The position numbers and the translations under genes were made by a program. Shown one piece after another: positions 38,400 through 51,528 of a stretch of 64,000 nucleotides of DNA. Numbering within the stretch: position 1 is the stretch's first letter; the number at the start of each line of letters is the position of its first letter. The stretch spans positions 1-64,000 of the forward strand of contig CALSVI010000002.1 in assembly GCA_943840615.1 (NCBI GenBank), in the 5' to 3' direction. This DNA comes from an uncultured Luminiphilus sp. GTDB lineage: Bacteria; Pseudomonadota; Gammaproteobacteria; Pseudomonadales; Halieaceae. The notes below the pieces were generated by a model that was given only the letters and a program-made list of their open reading frames with translations, did not search any database and was not told the DNA's origin.

Positions 38400-39044
38400 T
38401 CAGGCCTCTTCGCCCTCACCAATCACCTCACCTTTAAAAATCCATACCTTCACGCCAATCACGCCATAGGTGGTGTGCGCTTCGTAGGTCGCGTAATCGA
38501 TATCTGCGCGCAAGGTGTGCAGCGGCACACGCCCCTCGCGATACCACTCTGTGCGCGCGATTTCTGCGCCACCCAGACGGCCACCCACCTGCACCTTGAT
38601 GCCCTGGGCACCTTGGCGCATGGCGTTCTGCACCACGCGCTTCATCGCCCGCCGAAACATCACTCGACGCTCCAGCTGCTGCGCCACGTTCTGCGCAACC
38701 AGTCGTGCATCGACGTCGGGCTTGCGAATTTCTTCGATATTGATGTGAACAGGCACGCCCATCCTGGCGGACAGGTCCTTGCGCAGACCGTCTACGTCCT
38801 CACCCTTCTTGCCAATCACGATGCCTGGTCGGGCGGTAAAGATAGTGATTCTGGCGGTTTGCGCCGGACGCTCAATCTTGACGCGGCTTACCGAGGCGGA
38901 ATCCAGTTTTTTCAGGATGTACTCGCGCACCTCGAGATCGTTAATCAAATTCTTCGCGTAGGTTTTGCTGTCCGCATACCAGACGGAGTTATGGTCTTTT
39001 ACCACGCCCAGTCGGATACCCGTTGGATGTACCTTCTGACCCAT
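38400..39044 (-). CDS. rpsC: 30S ribosomal protein S3
   Basis: [54 protein letters not shown]. Confidence 0.98.
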   Translation of the reverse strand: MGQKVHPTGIRLGVVKDHNSVWYADSKTYAKNLINDLEVREYILKKLDSASVSRVKIERPAQTARITIFTARPGIVIGKKGEDVDGLRKDLSARMGVPVHINIEEIRKPDVDARLVAQNVAQQLERRVMFRRAMKRVVQNAMRQGAQGIKVQVGGRLGGAEIARTEWYREGRVPLHTLRADIDYATYEAHTTYGVIGVKVWIFKGEVIGEGEEA

Positions 39045-39056
39045 TAGGTCGTCTCC

Positions 39057-39395
39057 TTAACTCTCGCTGTCCGCGACCTTCACCGTGATATGGCAGGTAC
39101 GCTTAAAAATTCGATCACCTCGGCCCTTGGCGCGCGGGCGCAGCCGCTTCATGGTGAAACCTTCGTCGACATAGATGGTCGACACGCGCAGCTCATCGAC
39201 ATCTGCGCCTTCGTTGTTCTCTGCGTTGGCAATGGCGGAGTTCAACACCTTCCGCACCATCACCGCGGCTTTTTTATTGCTGAATTCCAGCACGGTCAGC
39301 GCCTCTTCTACCGGCTTACCTCGAACCTGGTCTGCGACCAGCCGGGCCTTTTGCGCCGAGATGCGTGCCGCACGTAATTTGGCTGCTACTTCCAT
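39057..39395 (-). CDS. rplV: 50S ribosomal protein L22
   Basis: [56 protein letters not shown]. Confidence 0.98.
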   Translation of the reverse strand: MEVAAKLRAARISAQKARLVADQVRGKPVEEALTVLEFSNKKAAVMVRKVLNSAIANAENNEGADVDELRVSTIYVDEGFTMKRLRPRAKGRGDRIFKRTCHITVKVADSES

Positions 39396-39413
39396 ATCTC
39401 TCTCCAGCCGGCC

Positions 39414-39689
39414 TTATCGCTTGGCCTTCTTGTCCACAATGTGACCCTTGAACGTTCGGGTCACTGCGAATTCGCCCAACTTATGGCCGACCATATCCTC
39501 ATTAATCAGAATGGGTACATGCTGACGGCCGTTGTGAACAGCGATGGTCAAGCCCACCATATTGGGCGCAACCATAGATCGCCGTGACCAGGTCTTAATC
39601 GGTCGGCGATCGTTGGCTTCCACTGCCGCATCTACCTTTTTCATCAGGTGGAGGTCGATGAAGGGGCCTTTTTTCAATGAACGGGGCAC
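39414..39689 (-). CDS. rpsS: 30S ribosomal protein S19
   Basis: [54 protein letters not shown]. Confidence 0.98.
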   Translation of the reverse strand: MPRSLKKGPFIDLHLMKKVDAAVEANDRRPIKTWSRRSMVAPNMVGLTIAVHNGRQHVPILINEDMVGHKLGEFAVTRTFKGHIVDKKAKR

Positions 39690-39710
39690 AGTATTTCCTC
39701 TCCTGACCGG

Positions 39711-40538
39711 TTATTTCTTGCCACGACGGCGAACTATCATGCCGTCGGTGCGCTTGTTTTTACGGGTTTTGTAGCCCTTAGTCGGAACACCCCAGGGCGT
39801 GACCGGATGTCGGCCACCTGAGGTTTTGCCCTCACCACCGCCATGGGGGTGATCAACCGGGTTCATCGCCACACCGCGAACGGTGGGTCGAACACCTCTC
39901 CACCTTGCGGCACCGGCCTTACCCAGCTTGCGCAGGCTATGCTCGGAATTTGACACTTCGCCTAGCGTGGCGCGACAGTCGATCGGCACCTTTCGCATCT
40001 CACCCGAGCGGAGTCGCACGGTGGCATACTGCCCTTCCCGCGCCACCAACTGCACGGAAGCACCAGCCGATCGCGCCATCTGCGCACCTTTGCCAGGCTT
40101 GAGCTCAATCGCATGGATCACCGATCCGACGGGGATATTACGAACAGGAAGACAGTTGCCTGCCTTGATTGGCGCTGCCGAACCGGAATAGAGCACCTCT
40201 CCCGCCTGAACACCCTTGGGAGCGATGATGTAGCGACGCTCACCGTCGGCGTAAAGCAACAGGGCGATGTGTGCGGTCCGATTGGGGTCGTATTCAATGC
40301 GCTCGACCTTGGCGGGGATGCCATCCTTATTGCGCTTAAAATCGATCTTGCGGTAGTGCTGCTTATGACCACCACCAATATGACGTGTGGTAATGCGGCC
40401 CAGGTTGTTCCGGCCGCCAGTCTTGGACTTCTTCTCTAGGAGAGGCCCGTGGGGACTGCCCTTATGAAGGCCCTCTGTGACCACCTTTACCTGGTGGCGG
40501 CGCCCTGCCGAAGTGGGCTTACTCTTTACGACTGCCAT
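39711..40538 (-). CDS. rplB: 50S ribosomal protein L2
   Basis: [84 protein letters not shown]. Confidence 0.98.
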   Translation of the reverse strand: MAVVKSKPTSAGRRHQVKVVTEGLHKGSPHGPLLEKKSKTGGRNNLGRITTRHIGGGHKQHYRKIDFKRNKDGIPAKVERIEYDPNRTAHIALLLYADGERRYIIAPKGVQAGEVLYSGSAAPIKAGNCLPVRNIPVGSVIHAIELKPGKGAQMARSAGASVQLVAREGQYATVRLRSGEMRKVPIDCRATLGEVSNSEHSLRKLGKAGAARWRGVRPTVRGVAMNPVDHPHGGGEGKTSGGRHPVTPWGVPTKGYKTRKNKRTDGMIVRRRGKK

Positions 40539-40549
40539 GACTCGCTACC

Positions 40550-40846
40550 TCAGCTCATCGACGCAAAGTCAATTTCCTGACCTTGCTCCACCCGCACGTA
40601 TGCTTTTTTCCACGACGGGCGCTTGCTTAATCCGTAACGGTTACGCTTGGTTTTACCCTTCACACGCAACGTCTGGACATCATTGACCGTGACCTTGAAC
40701 AGCTGCTCGACCGAATGACGAATCTCTTCTTTGGTCGCGTCAAGCGAGACACGGAATACGTATTGGTTGCTCTGCTCAGCCACGATCGCCGACTTCTCGG
40801 AAACATGAGGACCCAGCAGGATCTGAAAAACGCGCTCCTGATTCAT
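40550..40846 (-). CDS. rplW: 50S ribosomal protein L23
   Basis: [60 protein letters not shown]. Confidence 0.97.
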   Translation of the reverse strand: MNQERVFQILLGPHVSEKSAIVAEQSNQYVFRVSLDATKEEIRHSVEQLFKVTVNDVQTLRVKGKTKRNRYGLSKRPSWKKAYVRVEQGQEIDFASMS

Positions 40847-41460
40847 GCCAGCGTCTCCTCAAACTTCTTGACGGCATCGACCGTAATCATGACCTTGTCA
40901 TAAGCGATCAAGCTCACGGGATCAGCGCCCTCGACGTCTCGTACGTCTACCTTATGCAGGTTGCGAGAGGCCAGATAGAGGTTCTTGTCTATGCTGTCTG
41001 CCACAATCAATACGTTGTCCACGCCGTACCCTTTCAGGGTCTCTACCAGCAGCTTGGTCTTCGGCTGCTCAACATCCAGCGCTTCAACGATCATCAACCG
41101 ATCGGTTCGCGCCAGCTCGGACAGAATGGAACGCATCGCTGCCCGATACATTTTTCGATTCACTTTCTGGGAGTGATCCTGCGGCTTGGCCGCAAAGGTC
41201 ACGCCACCAGAGCGCCAGATCGGAGAGCGAATGGTGCCCGCTCGCGCCCGGCCAGTTCCTTTTTGCCGCCACGGCTTCTTACCACCGCCGGCGACTTCAG
41301 AACGCGTCTTCTGAGATCTGGTTCCTTGACGCGCGCCCGACATATAAGCCGTCACAACTTGGTGAACCAGCGCCTCGTTATATTCGCGGGCGAAGTTGGC
41401 CTCGGAGACCGCTACGGTCCCTGCTGCCTCATTTCCCGGCTTGACTACATTCAATTCCAC
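40843..41460 (-). CDS. rplD: 50S ribosomal protein L4
   Basis: [66 protein letters not shown]. Confidence 0.98.
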   Translation of the reverse strand: MELNVVKPGNEAAGTVAVSEANFAREYNEALVHQVVTAYMSGARQGTRSQKTRSEVAGGGKKPWRQKGTGRARAGTIRSPIWRSGGVTFAAKPQDHSQKVNRKMYRAAMRSILSELARTDRLMIVEALDVEQPKTKLLVETLKGYGVDNVLIVADSIDKNLYLASRNLHKVDVRDVEGADPVSLIAYDKVMITVDAVKKFEETLA

Positions 41461-41476
41461 GTCTCGCCCCCGCTAC

Positions 41477-42136
41477 TCACGACTGAGACGGGCTATTGCC
41501 CGCCGCTTTGACTGTCGGGCGAACAATCACTTCGCCACCCGGGGCACCCGGTACCGCACCCTTAATGAGCAGCAAGTTGCGCTCAAGATCGACGCGGATC
41601 ACTTCGAGGCCCTGTGTCGTCACGCGCTCATCGCCCATGTGGCCGGACATTTTCTTGCCTTTAAACACGCGGCCAGGGGTTTGGCACTGGCCAATTGAGC
41701 CAGGCGCACGATGAGACAGCGAATTGCCGTGGGTCGCATCTTGCATTCGGAAGTTCCAGCGCTTTATCACGCCTTGGAAACCCTTACCCTTGGAGCGGCC
41801 GGCTACATCGACCTTCTGGCCCTGCTCAAACCGCTCAACAGTGAGCTCTGAACCCACCTCAAACGCCTCGTCAGAGCCATCCAGACGGAATTCCCACAGG
41901 CCATCGCCCGCAGTCACTCCTGCCTTGGCGTAATGCCCGGCTTCTGGCTTGCTCACTTTCGAGGCCTTGCGGCTACCCGCTGTGACCTGAATTGCCCGGT
42001 ACCCATCGGTCTCGAGCTCTTTGATTTGAGTGACACGGTTTGGAGCAATTTCCACTACGGTCACTGGTACTGATGCGCCGTCCTCGGTGAAGACTCTTGT
42101 CATTCCCGATTTTCGGCCGACTAAACCAATAGTCAT
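41477..42136 (-). CDS. rplC: 50S ribosomal protein L3
   Basis: [86 protein letters not shown]. Confidence 0.98.
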   Translation of the reverse strand: MTIGLVGRKSGMTRVFTEDGASVPVTVVEIAPNRVTQIKELETDGYRAIQVTAGSRKASKVSKPEAGHYAKAGVTAGDGLWEFRLDGSDEAFEVGSELTVERFEQGQKVDVAGRSKGKGFQGVIKRWNFRMQDATHGNSLSHRAPGSIGQCQTPGRVFKGKKMSGHMGDERVTTQGLEVIRVDLERNLLLIKGAVPGAPGGEVIVRPTVKAAGNSPSQS

Positions 42137-42258
42137 GGCTTAAACCTCACTGTGTACGGGGCTCAACCCTCTATGGCCGCCCGACACATTCATTTTATTG
42201 ACTGAACCGGACGTTACACACCCGGCAAGCCGGGCAGGCTACTTTTACTAAATTGTGC

Positions 42259-42570
42259 TTAACCCAGACTGATTTGGACTTCTACGCCCGCAGCCAGGTC
42301 AAGTTTCATCAGAGCGTCAACCGTTTTTTCGGTGGGCTCGACGATATCGAGGAGACGCTTGTGCGTGCGGATCTCATATTGATCTCGCGCATCCTTGTTG
42401 ACGTGAGGAGACACCAAAATGGTGAACTTCTCCTTTTTTGTCGGCAGGGGAATCGGTCCACGGACCTGAGCGCCAGTGCGGCGGGCCGTCTCCACGATTT
42501 CCTCTGTCGAGGCGTCAATCAGGCGATGGTCAAAGGCCTTCAGCCGGATTCGGATACGCTGGTTTTGCAA
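42259..42570 (-). CDS. rpsJ: 30S ribosomal protein S10 (apparent TTG start)
   Basis: (M)[81 protein letters not shown] at 42570 gives 103 aa with an AGGGAGAGG Shine-Dalgarno just upstream; no in-frame ATG is available nearby. Confidence 0.96.
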   Translation of the reverse strand: MQNQRIRIRLKAFDHRLIDASTEEIVETARRTGAQVRGPIPLPTKKEKFTILVSPHVNKDARDQYEIRTHKRLLDIVEPTEKTVDALMKLDLAAGVEVQISLG

Positions 42571-42627
42571 GATACCTCTCCCTAAAAACAACCGGTGACC
42601 GCGAGGGACCCCGAAAAAAGAGAGCGA

Positions 42628-42656
42628 AGTCTACGGACGGGGGTGTTGAGTGTCAA
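42628..42656 (-). promoter_or_regulatory. Candidate sigma-70 promoter of the S10 operon
   Basis: Minus strand TTGACA - 17 nt (CTCAACACCCCCGTCCG) - TAGACT upstream of rpsJ. Confidence 0.7.
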
Positions 42657-42765
42657 CAGCAGAAGCGCCCTATTTGCGGGCGCTTTAGAGAGATGCGACT
42701 TTTCTCACAAAGCGCACAATAGCCCGCTCGGCCAAGCCCGCCTCGCCATTAGCCGGCCATAAAAA

Positions 42766-42783
42766 AGCCCGCTGACGCGGGCT
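42766..42783 (-). terminator. Intrinsic terminator downstream of the first tuf copy
   Basis: Minus strand AGCCCGC GTCA GCGGGCT followed by TTTTTA. Confidence 0.8.
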
Positions 42784-42805
42784 CTCTTCGAAAAACGACG
42801 AAAAA

Positions 42806-44029
42806 TCAGTCGAGGATCTTGGCGACGACGCCGGCCCCTACCGTTCGGCCACCCTCACGGATCGCAAAACGCAGGCCCTCTTCCATCGCAATCGGGGCAA
42901 TCAGCTCCGCTACAAAGTTAATGTTGTCACCCGGCATCACCATCTCAACACCCTCAGGCAGCTCCACCGCGCCCGTCACATCCGTCGTACGGAAGTAAAA
43001 CTGCGGACGGTAGCCCTTAAAGAACGGCGTATGACGGCCACCCTCGTCCTTCGACAGCACATAAACCTCTGCCTCAAACTTGGTGTGCGGGTTCACAGAA
43101 CCCGGAATCGCCAGTACCTGACCGCGCTCAACCTCTTCGCGCTTCGTACCGCGCAACAGAACGCCCACGTTCTCGCCCGCACGGCCTTCGTCCAGCAGCT
43201 TGCGGAACATCTCAACGCCCGTACAGGTCGTCTTCTGGGTCTCTTTGATACCGATAATCTCGATCTCATCACCCACCTTAACAATCCCGCGCTCAACACG
43301 ACCCGTCACAACCGTACCCCGGCCAGAGATCGAGAACACGTCCTCAACCGGCATCAGGAACGGCTGGTCAATCGCTCGCTCAGGCTCAGGAATGTAAGAG
43401 TCCAGCGTCTCTACCAGCTCTTTCACAGCCGTCGTGCCCAGACCGTTGTCGTCCTTGCCTTCCAGCGCCATCAGCGCAGATCCGCAGATGATCGGGGTGT
43501 CATCACCCGGGAACTCGTAGGTGTCCAGAAGCTCTCGAAGCTCCATCTCTACCAGCTCCTTCATCTCTGTGTACTCTTCCGAGTCCACACCGCCGCAGTC
43601 TTCTGCCAGCAGGTCAGCCTTGTTCAGGAACACCACAATGTAGGGAACACCTACCTGACGTGACAGCAAAATGTGCTCTCGTGTCTGCGGCATCGGACCG
43701 TCGGTCGCGCCACATACCAGGATCGCGCCGTCCATCTGCGCCGCTCCCGTAATCATGTTCTTCACGTAGTCCGCGTGTCCGGGACAGTCAACGTGCGCGT
43801 AGTGGCGAGCTTCCGACTCATACTCAACGTGCGAGGTCGCAATCGTGATACCACGCTCCTTCTCTTCCGGTGCGTTATCAATACCGTCAAACGCTACCAG
43901 CTCTCCGCCCCATACCTCAGAGCACACACGTGTCAGCGCCGCCGTCAGCGTCGTCTTACCGTGGTCTACGTGTCCAATCGTGCCCACATTCACGTGGGGC
44001 TTCGAACGCTCAAATGCCTCTTTTGCCAT
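42806..44029 (-). CDS. tuf: Elongation factor Tu, copy 1 (intact, 407 aa)
   Basis: [60 protein letters not shown]; located after fusA in the str operon. Confidence 0.98.
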   Translation of the reverse strand: MAKEAFERSKPHVNVGTIGHVDHGKTTLTAALTRVCSEVWGGELVAFDGIDNAPEEKERGITIATSHVEYESEARHYAHVDCPGHADYVKNMITGAAQMDGAILVCGATDGPMPQTREHILLSRQVGVPYIVVFLNKADLLAEDCGGVDSEEYTEMKELVEMELRELLDTYEFPGDDTPIICGSALMALEGKDDNGLGTTAVKELVETLDSYIPEPERAIDQPFLMPVEDVFSISGRGTVVTGRVERGIVKVGDEIEIIGIKETQKTTCTGVEMFRKLLDEGRAGENVGVLLRGTKREEVERGQVLAIPGSVNPHTKFEAEVYVLSKDEGGRHTPFFKGYRPQFYFRTTDVTGAVELPEGVEMVMPGDNINFVAELIAPIAMEEGLRFAIREGGRTVGAGVVAKILD

Positions 44030-44059
44030 CTTTCTTCACCTCAGTGTGCTTGCAGACGA

Positions 44060-46168
44060 TTACGACGTCTGATTTTTGGAAATAATTTCTTTCGCGACGT
44101 TATTGGGCGCGGGGGCGTAACGGGCGAACTCCATTGTGTAGGTCGCTCGGCCCTGCGTGGCAGAGCGCAAATCCGTTGCATAGCCAAACATTTCTGCCAA
44201 TGGCACCTCGGCATTCACAATCTTGCCGGCGGCATTCTCGTCCATGCCTTGAATGAGACCGCGCCGACGATTCAGATCGCCCACCACGTCGCCCATGTTC
44301 TCTTCAGGGGTCACCACTTCGACTTGCATCATTGGCTCCAGCAGCTCGGCACCGCCGACCTCTGCCAGTTTCTTGGTCGCCATACTCGCAGCCACCTTGA
44401 ACGCCATCTCATTCGAGTCAACATCGTGGAAGGATCCGTCATACAGCGTGGCTTTGAGGCCTAGCAGCGGGTAGCCCGCGAGGACCCCATTTTGCATTTG
44501 CTCTTCGATGCCCTTATTGACAGCGGGGATGTACTCTCTTGGCACAATACCGCCCACAATTTCGTTCACGAACTCGAGGCCCTCGGCGTTGGCGTCCTCG
44601 CCTGGCTCAAATTTGACCCAGACATGTCCATATTGACCGCGCCCGCCCGACTGGCGCACAAACTTACCTTCGATTTCTGTAGTGGTGGTAATACGCTCAC
44701 GATAGGCAACTTGAGGCTTACCAATGTTGGCCTCGACGCTGAACTCCCGGCGCATGCGATCGACCAGAATATCGAGGTGCAACTCACCCATACCGGAGAT
44801 GATCGTCTGGCCCGTTTCTTCATCTGTTTTAACGCGGAATGAAGGATCTTCCTGAGCCAATTTACCCAACGCGACGCCCATCTTCTGCTGGTCAACCTTC
44901 GACTTAGGCTCAACCGCGACTGAAATAACGGGCTCTGGAAACTCCATTCGCTCGAGAATAACCACGTTATCTGCATCGCACAGCGTATCGCCCGTGGTGA
45001 CATCTTTCAGACCAATCGCCGCGGCAATATCGCCCGCTAACACTTCTTTAATCTCTTCGCGGCTGTTGGCGTGCATTTGAACCATACGACCCACACGCTC
45101 TTTCTTTTGCTTAACCGCGTTATAGATTCCCGTACCTGATTCCAAGGTGCCTGAATACACCCTAAAGAAAGTCAGCGTGCCCACAAACGGATCTGTCGCG
45201 ATCTTGAACGCCAGAGCCGAGAAAGGCGCAGTGTCTTCTGATGGACGCGCTACGACGGTTTCGCCGTCTTCCAGCGTACCTTCAATCGCCTTCACTTCGG
45301 TGGGTGACGGCAAATACTCGATTACCGCATCCAAAACCGCCTGCACACCTTTATTCTTAAAGGCTGAGCCACCCAGGATCGGAACGATCTCATTGGCTAG
45401 CGTTCGGATCCGAATGCCTTGCTTGATCTCTTCTTCGGTGAGTTCGCCTTCTTCGAGATACTTGGTCATCAGCTCTTCATTGGCCTCTGCAGCCGCCTCG
45501 ACCATGTATTCGCGCATTTCATTTGCTTTATCAACGAGGTCAGCAGGGATGTCTTCATACTCGAAGGTCATACCCATGTCGTCTTCACTCCAGATAATCG
45601 CCTTTTGCTTAATCAGGTCGATCACGCCCTTGAAGTCTTCTTCCGAACCGATCGTCATTTGAATCGGCACAGCGTTGCAGCCTAAACGCTCTCGAAGTTG
45701 GGCGACCACGTTTTCAAAATCAGCGCCAGCGCGGTCCATCTTGTTCACAAAAACCATGCGCGGGACTTCGTACTTGTTCGCCTGCCGCCAGACGGTCTCC
45801 GTCTGAGGCTGCACGCCCGACGACCCACACAGCACAACAACGGCACCGTCTAGCACGCGCAGGGAGCGCTCCACCTCAATAGTGAAGTCCACGTGCCCGG
45901 GAGTATCGATGATATTGACACGGTGCTGATCAAACTGCTGTTGCATGCCCTGCCAGAAACAGGTCGTCGCGGCCGAGGTAATCGTGATGCCTCGCTCCTG
46001 CTCCTGCTCCATCCAATCCATAGTGGCGGCACCATCGTGCACTTCGCCAATCTTGTGAGACAGACCGGTGTAAAACAGAACCCGCTCCGTGGTGGTGGTT
46101 TTACCGGCGTCCACGTGGGCAACAATACCGATGTTGCGATAACGGTTGATCGGAGTCTTACGAGCCAC
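44060..46168 (-). CDS. fusA: Elongation factor G
   Basis: [64 protein letters not shown]. Confidence 0.98.
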   Translation of the reverse strand: MARKTPINRYRNIGIVAHVDAGKTTTTERVLFYTGLSHKIGEVHDGAATMDWMEQEQERGITITSAATTCFWQGMQQQFDQHRVNIIDTPGHVDFTIEVERSLRVLDGAVVVLCGSSGVQPQTETVWRQANKYEVPRMVFVNKMDRAGADFENVVAQLRERLGCNAVPIQMTIGSEEDFKGVIDLIKQKAIIWSEDDMGMTFEYEDIPADLVDKANEMREYMVEAAAEANEELMTKYLEEGELTEEEIKQGIRIRTLANEIVPILGGSAFKNKGVQAVLDAVIEYLPSPTEVKAIEGTLEDGETVVARPSEDTAPFSALAFKIATDPFVGTLTFFRVYSGTLESGTGIYNAVKQKKERVGRMVQMHANSREEIKEVLAGDIAAAIGLKDVTTGDTLCDADNVVILERMEFPEPVISVAVEPKSKVDQQKMGVALGKLAQEDPSFRVKTDEETGQTIISGMGELHLDILVDRMRREFSVEANIGKPQVAYRERITTTTEIEGKFVRQSGGRGQYGHVWVKFEPGEDANAEGLEFVNEIVGGIVPREYIPAVNKGIEEQMQNGVLAGYPLLGLKATLYDGSFHDVDSNEMAFKVAASMATKKLAEVGGAELLEPMMQVEVVTPEENMGDVVGDLNRRRGLIQGMDENAAGKIVNAEVPLAEMFGYATDLRSATQGRATYTMEFARYAPAPNNVAKEIISKNQTS

Positions 46169-46204
46169 GACAGTGTCCTCAGATTAGGGTTGGCAAACGG
46201 GATT

Positions 46205-46675
46205 TCAGAATCGAAAGTGAGAGAAAGCCTTGTTGGCTTCGGCCATACGGTGCACGTCTTCACGCTTCTTCACCGCGTTACCTTTGCCTTGTGCTGCGTC
46301 GACGATCTCTCCCGCCAACCGCTGGCGCATGGATTTCTCACCCCGGTTACGGGCGTAATCAACCAACCAGCGCATCGAAAGTGCCACACGGCGGGAGGGC
46401 CGTACTTCGACCGGCACCTGATAGGTCGCGCCACCGACACGGCGGGACTTCACTTCCACCATGGGGGCAATATTCTCTAGCGCCTCGTCGAACACCTCGA
46501 TGGGGTCGCGTTTGGTGCGCTCCTCAACGATATCAAGCGCACCATAGACAATCGACTCGGCAATAGACTTCTTGCCGCTGATCATCACATGGTTCATAAA
46601 TTTGGCGAGGGTGGAGTTCCCGAATTTGGGATCAGGCAGAACTTCACGCTTGGCAATAACGCGTCTTCTTGGCAT
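46205..46675 (-). CDS. rpsG: 30S ribosomal protein S7
   Basis: [50 protein letters not shown]. Confidence 0.98.
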   Translation of the reverse strand: MPRRRVIAKREVLPDPKFGNSTLAKFMNHVMISGKKSIAESIVYGALDIVEERTKRDPIEVFDEALENIAPMVEVKSRRVGGATYQVPVEVRPSRRVALSMRWLVDYARNRGEKSMRQRLAGEIVDAAQGKGNAVKKREDVHRMAEANKAFSHFRF

Positions 46676-46780
46676 GTTGTGTTTCCTATCTCTTCAGGGT
46701 TCCCGGCCACTGCACTTGGCGGACCGGCCTTACTGTCAACGATGTGACATCTAGGTGAATGCCCCGAGGGGCATTCGCTT

Positions 46781-47152
46781 TTACTTAGGTCGCTTAGTTC
46801 CGTACTTCGATCGGCCTTGCTTACGATCAGAAACGCCCGACGTATCGAGGCTTCCACGCACTGTGTGATAACGAACACCCGGCAAATCCTTCACCCGGCC
46901 GCCGCGAATCAACACCACGCTATGCTCCTGCAAGTTATGACCTTCACCACCGATATAGGAAGACACCTCAAACCCGTTGGTCAGACGAACCCGGCAGACC
47001 TTTCGCAGAGCTGAGTTCGGCTTCTTCGGGGTGGTAGTGTAAACACGAGTACAGACGCCACGACGTTGCGGGCAGGCCTGCAATGCGGGCACACCGCTCT
47101 TGGTGACTTTTCGCTTACGCGGCTTCCGCACAAGCTGGTTAATGGTTGCCAT
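46781..47152 (-). CDS. rpsL: 30S ribosomal protein S12
   Basis: [63 protein letters not shown]; unmodified TTPKKPNS and GRVKDLPG regions. Confidence 0.98.
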   Translation of the reverse strand: MATINQLVRKPRKRKVTKSGVPALQACPQRRGVCTRVYTTTPKKPNSALRKVCRVRLTNGFEVSSYIGGEGHNLQEHSVVLIRGGRVKDLPGVRYHTVRGSLDTSGVSDRKQGRSKYGTKRPK

Positions 47153-47207
47153 TCAGCACTTGCTCCAATTAATGGATTCGGGGCCGGGGCCCCGAAAACG
47201 AGCGCGC

Positions 47208-47236
47208 ATTCTATAGACCGGCCTAAAACCGGTCAA
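47208..47236 (-). promoter_or_regulatory. Candidate sigma-70 promoter of the str operon (rpsL)
   Basis: Minus strand TTGACC - 17 nt - TAGAAT in the rpoC-rpsL... gap, with hairpins 47178-47195 and 47216-47234 alongside and overlapping. Confidence 0.6.
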
Positions 47237-47252
47237 GCGCGCCACAATGTGA

Positions 47253-50200
47253 CTATTCCTCTGCAGTATCCTCGACCGCACCTTCAGCAGCATCTGCTGC
47301 CTCGACGCGCTCCATCTCCTCCGCAAAGCTCTCGGAAAACTCCTCGGCCGACATGCTCAGCGCCAGTTCGTCACCTTCTGACTGCTTGCGCCGACGCTCC
47401 TCGTGGTAGGCGAGGCCCGTACCGGCCGGAATCAACCGACCCACAATGACGTTCTCCTTCAGACCACGCAGGTAATCGCGCTTGCCGGTCACCGCCGCCT
47501 CGGTCAGGACACGGGTCGTCTCCTGGAAGGACGCCGCAGAAATAAAGCTCTCTGTGGCCAGCGAAGCCTTGGTGATGCCAAGTAGTTCGCGTCTGGCATT
47601 GGGTGATACCAGGTCCTCTGCATCGAGACGATCACACTCCTCTAGGAAGGACGTGTACTCGGCCTGCTCACCCTTGATGAAGGTCGAGTCGCCGGCTGAT
47701 GTGATCTCTACCTTACGCAGCATCTGCCGAACAATGACTTCAATGTGCTTGTCATTGATCTTTACACCCTGCAGGCGATAGACCTCTTGGATCTCATTGA
47801 CGATGTATTCGGCCAGCGCTGGAATACCCTTCAGACGAAGAATATCGTGCGGGCTCAACGGACCTTCCGAGACAATTTCACCTTTCTCGACAGTCTCGCC
47901 TTCGAACACCGACAGCTGGCGCCATTTTGGAATGAGTTCTTCGTAATGATCAGAACCCTCTGGAAGCGAAGAGGTATCGGTTGGGGTAATCACCAGGCGG
48001 CGCTTGCCCTTGGTTTCCTTGCCGAAGCTGACGGTGCCCGAGATCTCTGCGAGAATTGCAGGCTCCTTGGGCTTACGCGCTTCAAACAGATCAGCCACTC
48101 TGGGCAGACCACCGGTGATATCCCGGGTCTTGGAACCTTCCTGAGGGATCCTAGCAATGACATCGCCCACTTCTACCTTGGCACCGTCTTCCAGATTCAC
48201 CATGGCACCGTGGGGCAGGAAGTAGTGCGCCGGCACATTTGTACCTGCCAACAGCAGCTCTTTACCCTTTCCATCAACCAGCGTCACAGCGGGGCGAATA
48301 TCCTTACCCGCCGTTGGGCGCTCGGCAACGTCCAAGACCGAAATGCTCGACAGACCTGTGAATTCATCGGTCTGGCGCTTAATCGTCATGCCCTCGTCCA
48401 TACCGCTGAACTTCACGGTACCGGCCACCTCAGTGATGATGGGGTGGGTATGCGGATCCCAGGTCGCAACAATATCGCCCGCTGAGACAGCTGCCTCATC
48501 CTGGACACGAATAGTTGCGCCATAAGGCACCTTGTATCGCTCACGCTCGCGGCCGACGCTATCAAGCAATGACAGCTCACCCGAACGCGAAACCGCCACC
48601 AACGATCCATCAGGCTTGTCGACTACCTTGATGTTATGGAGACGAATCACGCCGTCGTTATTGACCTGAATATTGTCCTGCGCTGCCTGACCCGAGGCTG
48701 CACCACCAATGTGGAAGGTGCGCATGGTCAGCTGCGTACCGGGCTCACCAATTGACTGCGCGGCCACGACACCGATGGCCTCGCCCATATTGACCTGATG
48801 CCCGCGACCAAGATCACGGCCGTAACAGGTTGAGCAGATGCCGTGACGGGTCTGACAAGTGATCGGCGATCGAACGATGATCTCTTCGATTCCCATCTCG
48901 TCTACCTGAGCCGTTAGCACCTCGTCCATCATGGTGCCGGCTTCAAGCAGAATCTCACCGGTGCTCGGATCCACCACATCCTTGGCCACAATCCGACCCA
49001 GAACACGCTCTGAGAGCGACTCAATGATGTCACCGCCATCGATTACCGAGGTCATTACCAGACCCTCGTCGGTGCCGCAATCCACTTCAGTCACCACCAC
49101 GTCCTGAGCCACGTCGACAAGGCGACGCGTCAGATAGCCCGAGTTCGCAGTCTTAAGTGCCGTATCGGCCAGACCCTTTCGGGCACCGTGGGTCGAGATG
49201 AAGTACTGCAGTACGTTCAGGCCTTCACGGAAGTTCGCGGTAATCGGCGTCTCGATGATCGAGCCGTCGGGCTTGGCCATCAGACCGCGCATCCCCGCCA
49301 GCTGGCGGATCTGTGCGGGCGAACCTCGGGCTCCAGAATCGGCGTACATATAAACTGAGTTAAAGGAGTCCTGCTCCTCGTCGTCCCCATCGCGATTACT
49401 CACGGTCTCTTTGGAGAGGCCCGCCATCATGGCTTTGGAAACCTGATCATTGGTCCGCGACCAAATGTCGATCACTTTGTTGTACTTCTCGCCCTGCGTG
49501 ACCAGACCGGCACGATACTGCTGCTCAATCTCGGCCACCTCGGCATCGGCTCGATCGATCATATCGGCCTTGGCGTCGGGAATAACAAAATCGTTCACGC
49601 CAATCGACGCACCCGATCGAGTGGAGTACTCGTAACCGGTGTACATCAACTGATCAGCAAAGATTACCGTCGCCTTGAGACCCACTACGCGATAGCACTG
49701 GTTGATCACCTGCGAGATCGCTTTCTTGACCATGGGCCGGTTCACGAGATCGAAAGAGAGTCCGTCGGGCACAATGTCCCACAGCAACGCTCGTCCAACA
49801 CTCGTCTCGACGATGCGTGTCTGCTCTCTTGTCTCTTCACCCAGGTTCATCAGGGTTTCGTGGATACGCACTTTGACACGGGCGTGCAAATCTACGCGAC
49901 CGCTGCCGAAGGCGCGCTGAACCTCTTCGGTGTCGGCAAAGGACATACCCTCACCCTTGGCATTCACGCGGTCACGCGTCATGTAATAGAGACCCAGCAC
50001 CACATCCTGCGATGGCACGATGATCGGATCACCGGATGCCGGCGAGAGGATGTTATTGGTTGACATCATGAGCGCTCGGGCTTCGAGCTGCGCTTCGAGC
50101 GTCAGCGGCACGTGCACGGCCATCTGGTCACCGTCGAAGTCCGCGTTATAAGCCGCGCATACCAGCGGGTGAAGTTGAATTGCCTTGCCCTCGATCAATA

Positions 50201-51515
50201 CAGGCTCAAAAGCCTGAATGCCGAGCCGGTGCAGTGTTGGCGCACGGTTAAGCAATACCGGGTGCTCGCGAATCACTTCTGCGAGGATATCCCACACCTC
50301 TGGCGGCTCGCGCTCCACCATCTTCTTGGCAGCTTTGATCGTGCTGGCGAGACCGCGCAACTCGAGCTTGCCAAATATGAAGGGCTTGAACAGCTCCAAA
50401 GCCATCTTCTTGGGCAGGCCACACTGGTGCAACCTAAGGGTGGGGCCCGTCACGATCACGGATCGACCGGAGTAATCCACACGCTTGCCCAGCAGGTTCT
50501 GACGGAAGCGGCCTTGCTTGCCTTTAATCATGTCAGCTAGCGACTTAAGCGGACGCTTGTTAGAGCCGGTAATCGCGCGACCCCGTCGGCCATTATCCAG
50601 CAGGGCGTCCACCGACTCCTGAAGCATCCGCTTCTCGTTGCGGACAATAATGTCTGGCGCATTGAGGTCGAGCAGTCGCTTCAGGCGGTTGTTCCGGTTA
50701 ATCACCCGTCGGTACAAATCGTTGAGGTCAGACGTGGCGAAACGTCCGCCGTCCAGCGGCACCAGCGGACGCAGATCCGGCGGCAATACAGGCAGCGCGT
50801 TGAGAATCATCCACTCTGGCTTGTTACCCGACTTATCAAACGCTTCCATCAGCTTGAGTCGCTTGGAAAACTTCTTGATCTTGGTTTCTGAGTTGGTTTG
50901 GGGAATCTCCTCCCGGAGCTGCTCGATCTCGGCCTTGAGGTTAATCTCCATCATCAGGTCCTGAATGGCCTCAGCACCCATCTTGGCGGTGAACTCGTCA
51001 CCGTACTCTTCCATTGCCTCGTAGTACTGCTCGTCATTCAGTAGCTGAGCATGCTCCAGCGCAGTCAAGCCAGGGTCAGTGACCACGTAGGCTTCGAAAT
51101 ATAAAATGCGCTCGATATCCCGCAGCGTCATATCCAGCAGCAGACCAATCCGCGACGGCAGTGACTTCAGGAACCAAATGTGGGCAACGGGGCTCGCCAG
51201 CTCGACGTGCCCCATGCGCTCACGGCGCACCTTGGCCAGCGCGACCTCAACACCACATTTTTCGCAGATGACACCGCGATGCTTTAGCCGCTTGTACTTG
51301 CCGCACAGGCACTCGTAATCCTTCACCGGGCCAAAAATCTTGGCGCAGAACAGACCATCGCGCTCCGGCTTGAAAGTCCGATAGTTGATGGTTTCTGGCT
51401 TCTTGACCTCACCAAAAGACCACGACCGAATCATTTCCGGAGAGGCCAGACCGATACGGATCGCATCGAAGTCTTCGTTTTTCTCCCTGCTCAGCAGGTT
51501 CAGTAAATCTTTCAC
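47253..51515 (-). CDS. rpoC: RNA polymerase subunit beta'
   Basis: [88 protein letters not shown]. Confidence 0.99.
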   Translation of the reverse strand: MKDLLNLLSREKNEDFDAIRIGLASPEMIRSWSFGEVKKPETINYRTFKPERDGLFCAKIFGPVKDYECLCGKYKRLKHRGVICEKCGVEVALAKVRRERMGHVELASPVAHIWFLKSLPSRIGLLLDMTLRDIERILYFEAYVVTDPGLTALEHAQLLNDEQYYEAMEEYGDEFTAKMGAEAIQDLMMEINLKAEIEQLREEIPQTNSETKIKKFSKRLKLMEAFDKSGNKPEWMILNALPVLPPDLRPLVPLDGGRFATSDLNDLYRRVINRNNRLKRLLDLNAPDIIVRNEKRMLQESVDALLDNGRRGRAITGSNKRPLKSLADMIKGKQGRFRQNLLGKRVDYSGRSVIVTGPTLRLHQCGLPKKMALELFKPFIFGKLELRGLASTIKAAKKMVEREPPEVWDILAEVIREHPVLLNRAPTLHRLGIQAFEPVLIEGKAIQLHPLVCAAYNADFDGDQMAVHVPLTLEAQLEARALMMSTNNILSPASGDPIIVPSQDVVLGLYYMTRDRVNAKGEGMSFADTEEVQRAFGSGRVDLHARVKVRIHETLMNLGEETREQTRIVETSVGRALLWDIVPDGLSFDLVNRPMVKKAISQVINQCYRVVGLKATVIFADQLMYTGYEYSTRSGASIGVNDFVIPDAKADMIDRADAEVAEIEQQYRAGLVTQGEKYNKVIDIWSRTNDQVSKAMMAGLSKETVSNRDGDDEEQDSFNSVYMYADSGARGSPAQIRQLAGMRGLMAKPDGSIIETPITANFREGLNVLQYFISTHGARKGLADTALKTANSGYLTRRLVDVAQDVVVTEVDCGTDEGLVMTSVIDGGDIIESLSERVLGRIVAKDVVDPSTGEILLEAGTMMDEVLTAQVDEMGIEEIIVRSPITCQTRHGICSTCYGRDLGRGHQVNMGEAIGVVAAQSIGEPGTQLTMRTFHIGGAASGQAAQDNIQVNNDGVIRLHNIKVVDKPDGSLVAVSRSGELSLLDSVGRERERYKVPYGATIRVQDEAAVSAGDIVATWDPHTHPIITEVAGTVKFSGMDEGMTIKRQTDEFTGLSSISVLDVAERPTAGKDIRPAVTLVDGKGKELLLAGTNVPAHYFLPHGAMVNLEDGAKVEVGDVIARIPQEGSKTRDITGGLPRVADLFEARKPKEPAILAEISGTVSFGKETKGKRRLVITPTDTSSLPEGSDHYEELIPKWRQLSVFEGETVEKGEIVSEGPLSPHDILRLKGIPALAEYIVNEIQEVYRLQGVKINDKHIEVIVRQMLRKVEITSAGDSTFIKGEQAEYTSFLEECDRLDAEDLVSPNARRELLGITKASLATESFISAASFQETTRVLTEAAVTGKRDYLRGLKENVIVGRLIPAGTGLAYHEERRRKQSEGDELALSMSAEEFSESFAEEMERVEAADAAEGAVEDTAEE

Positions 51516-51528
51516 GTCTTATCTCCCC

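Noticed and set aside
43031-43663. 210 aa plus-strand ORF inside tuf, repeated at 59647..59958 in the second copy
   Set aside because: Antisense to conserved EF-Tu; its conservation only mirrors the tuf duplication.
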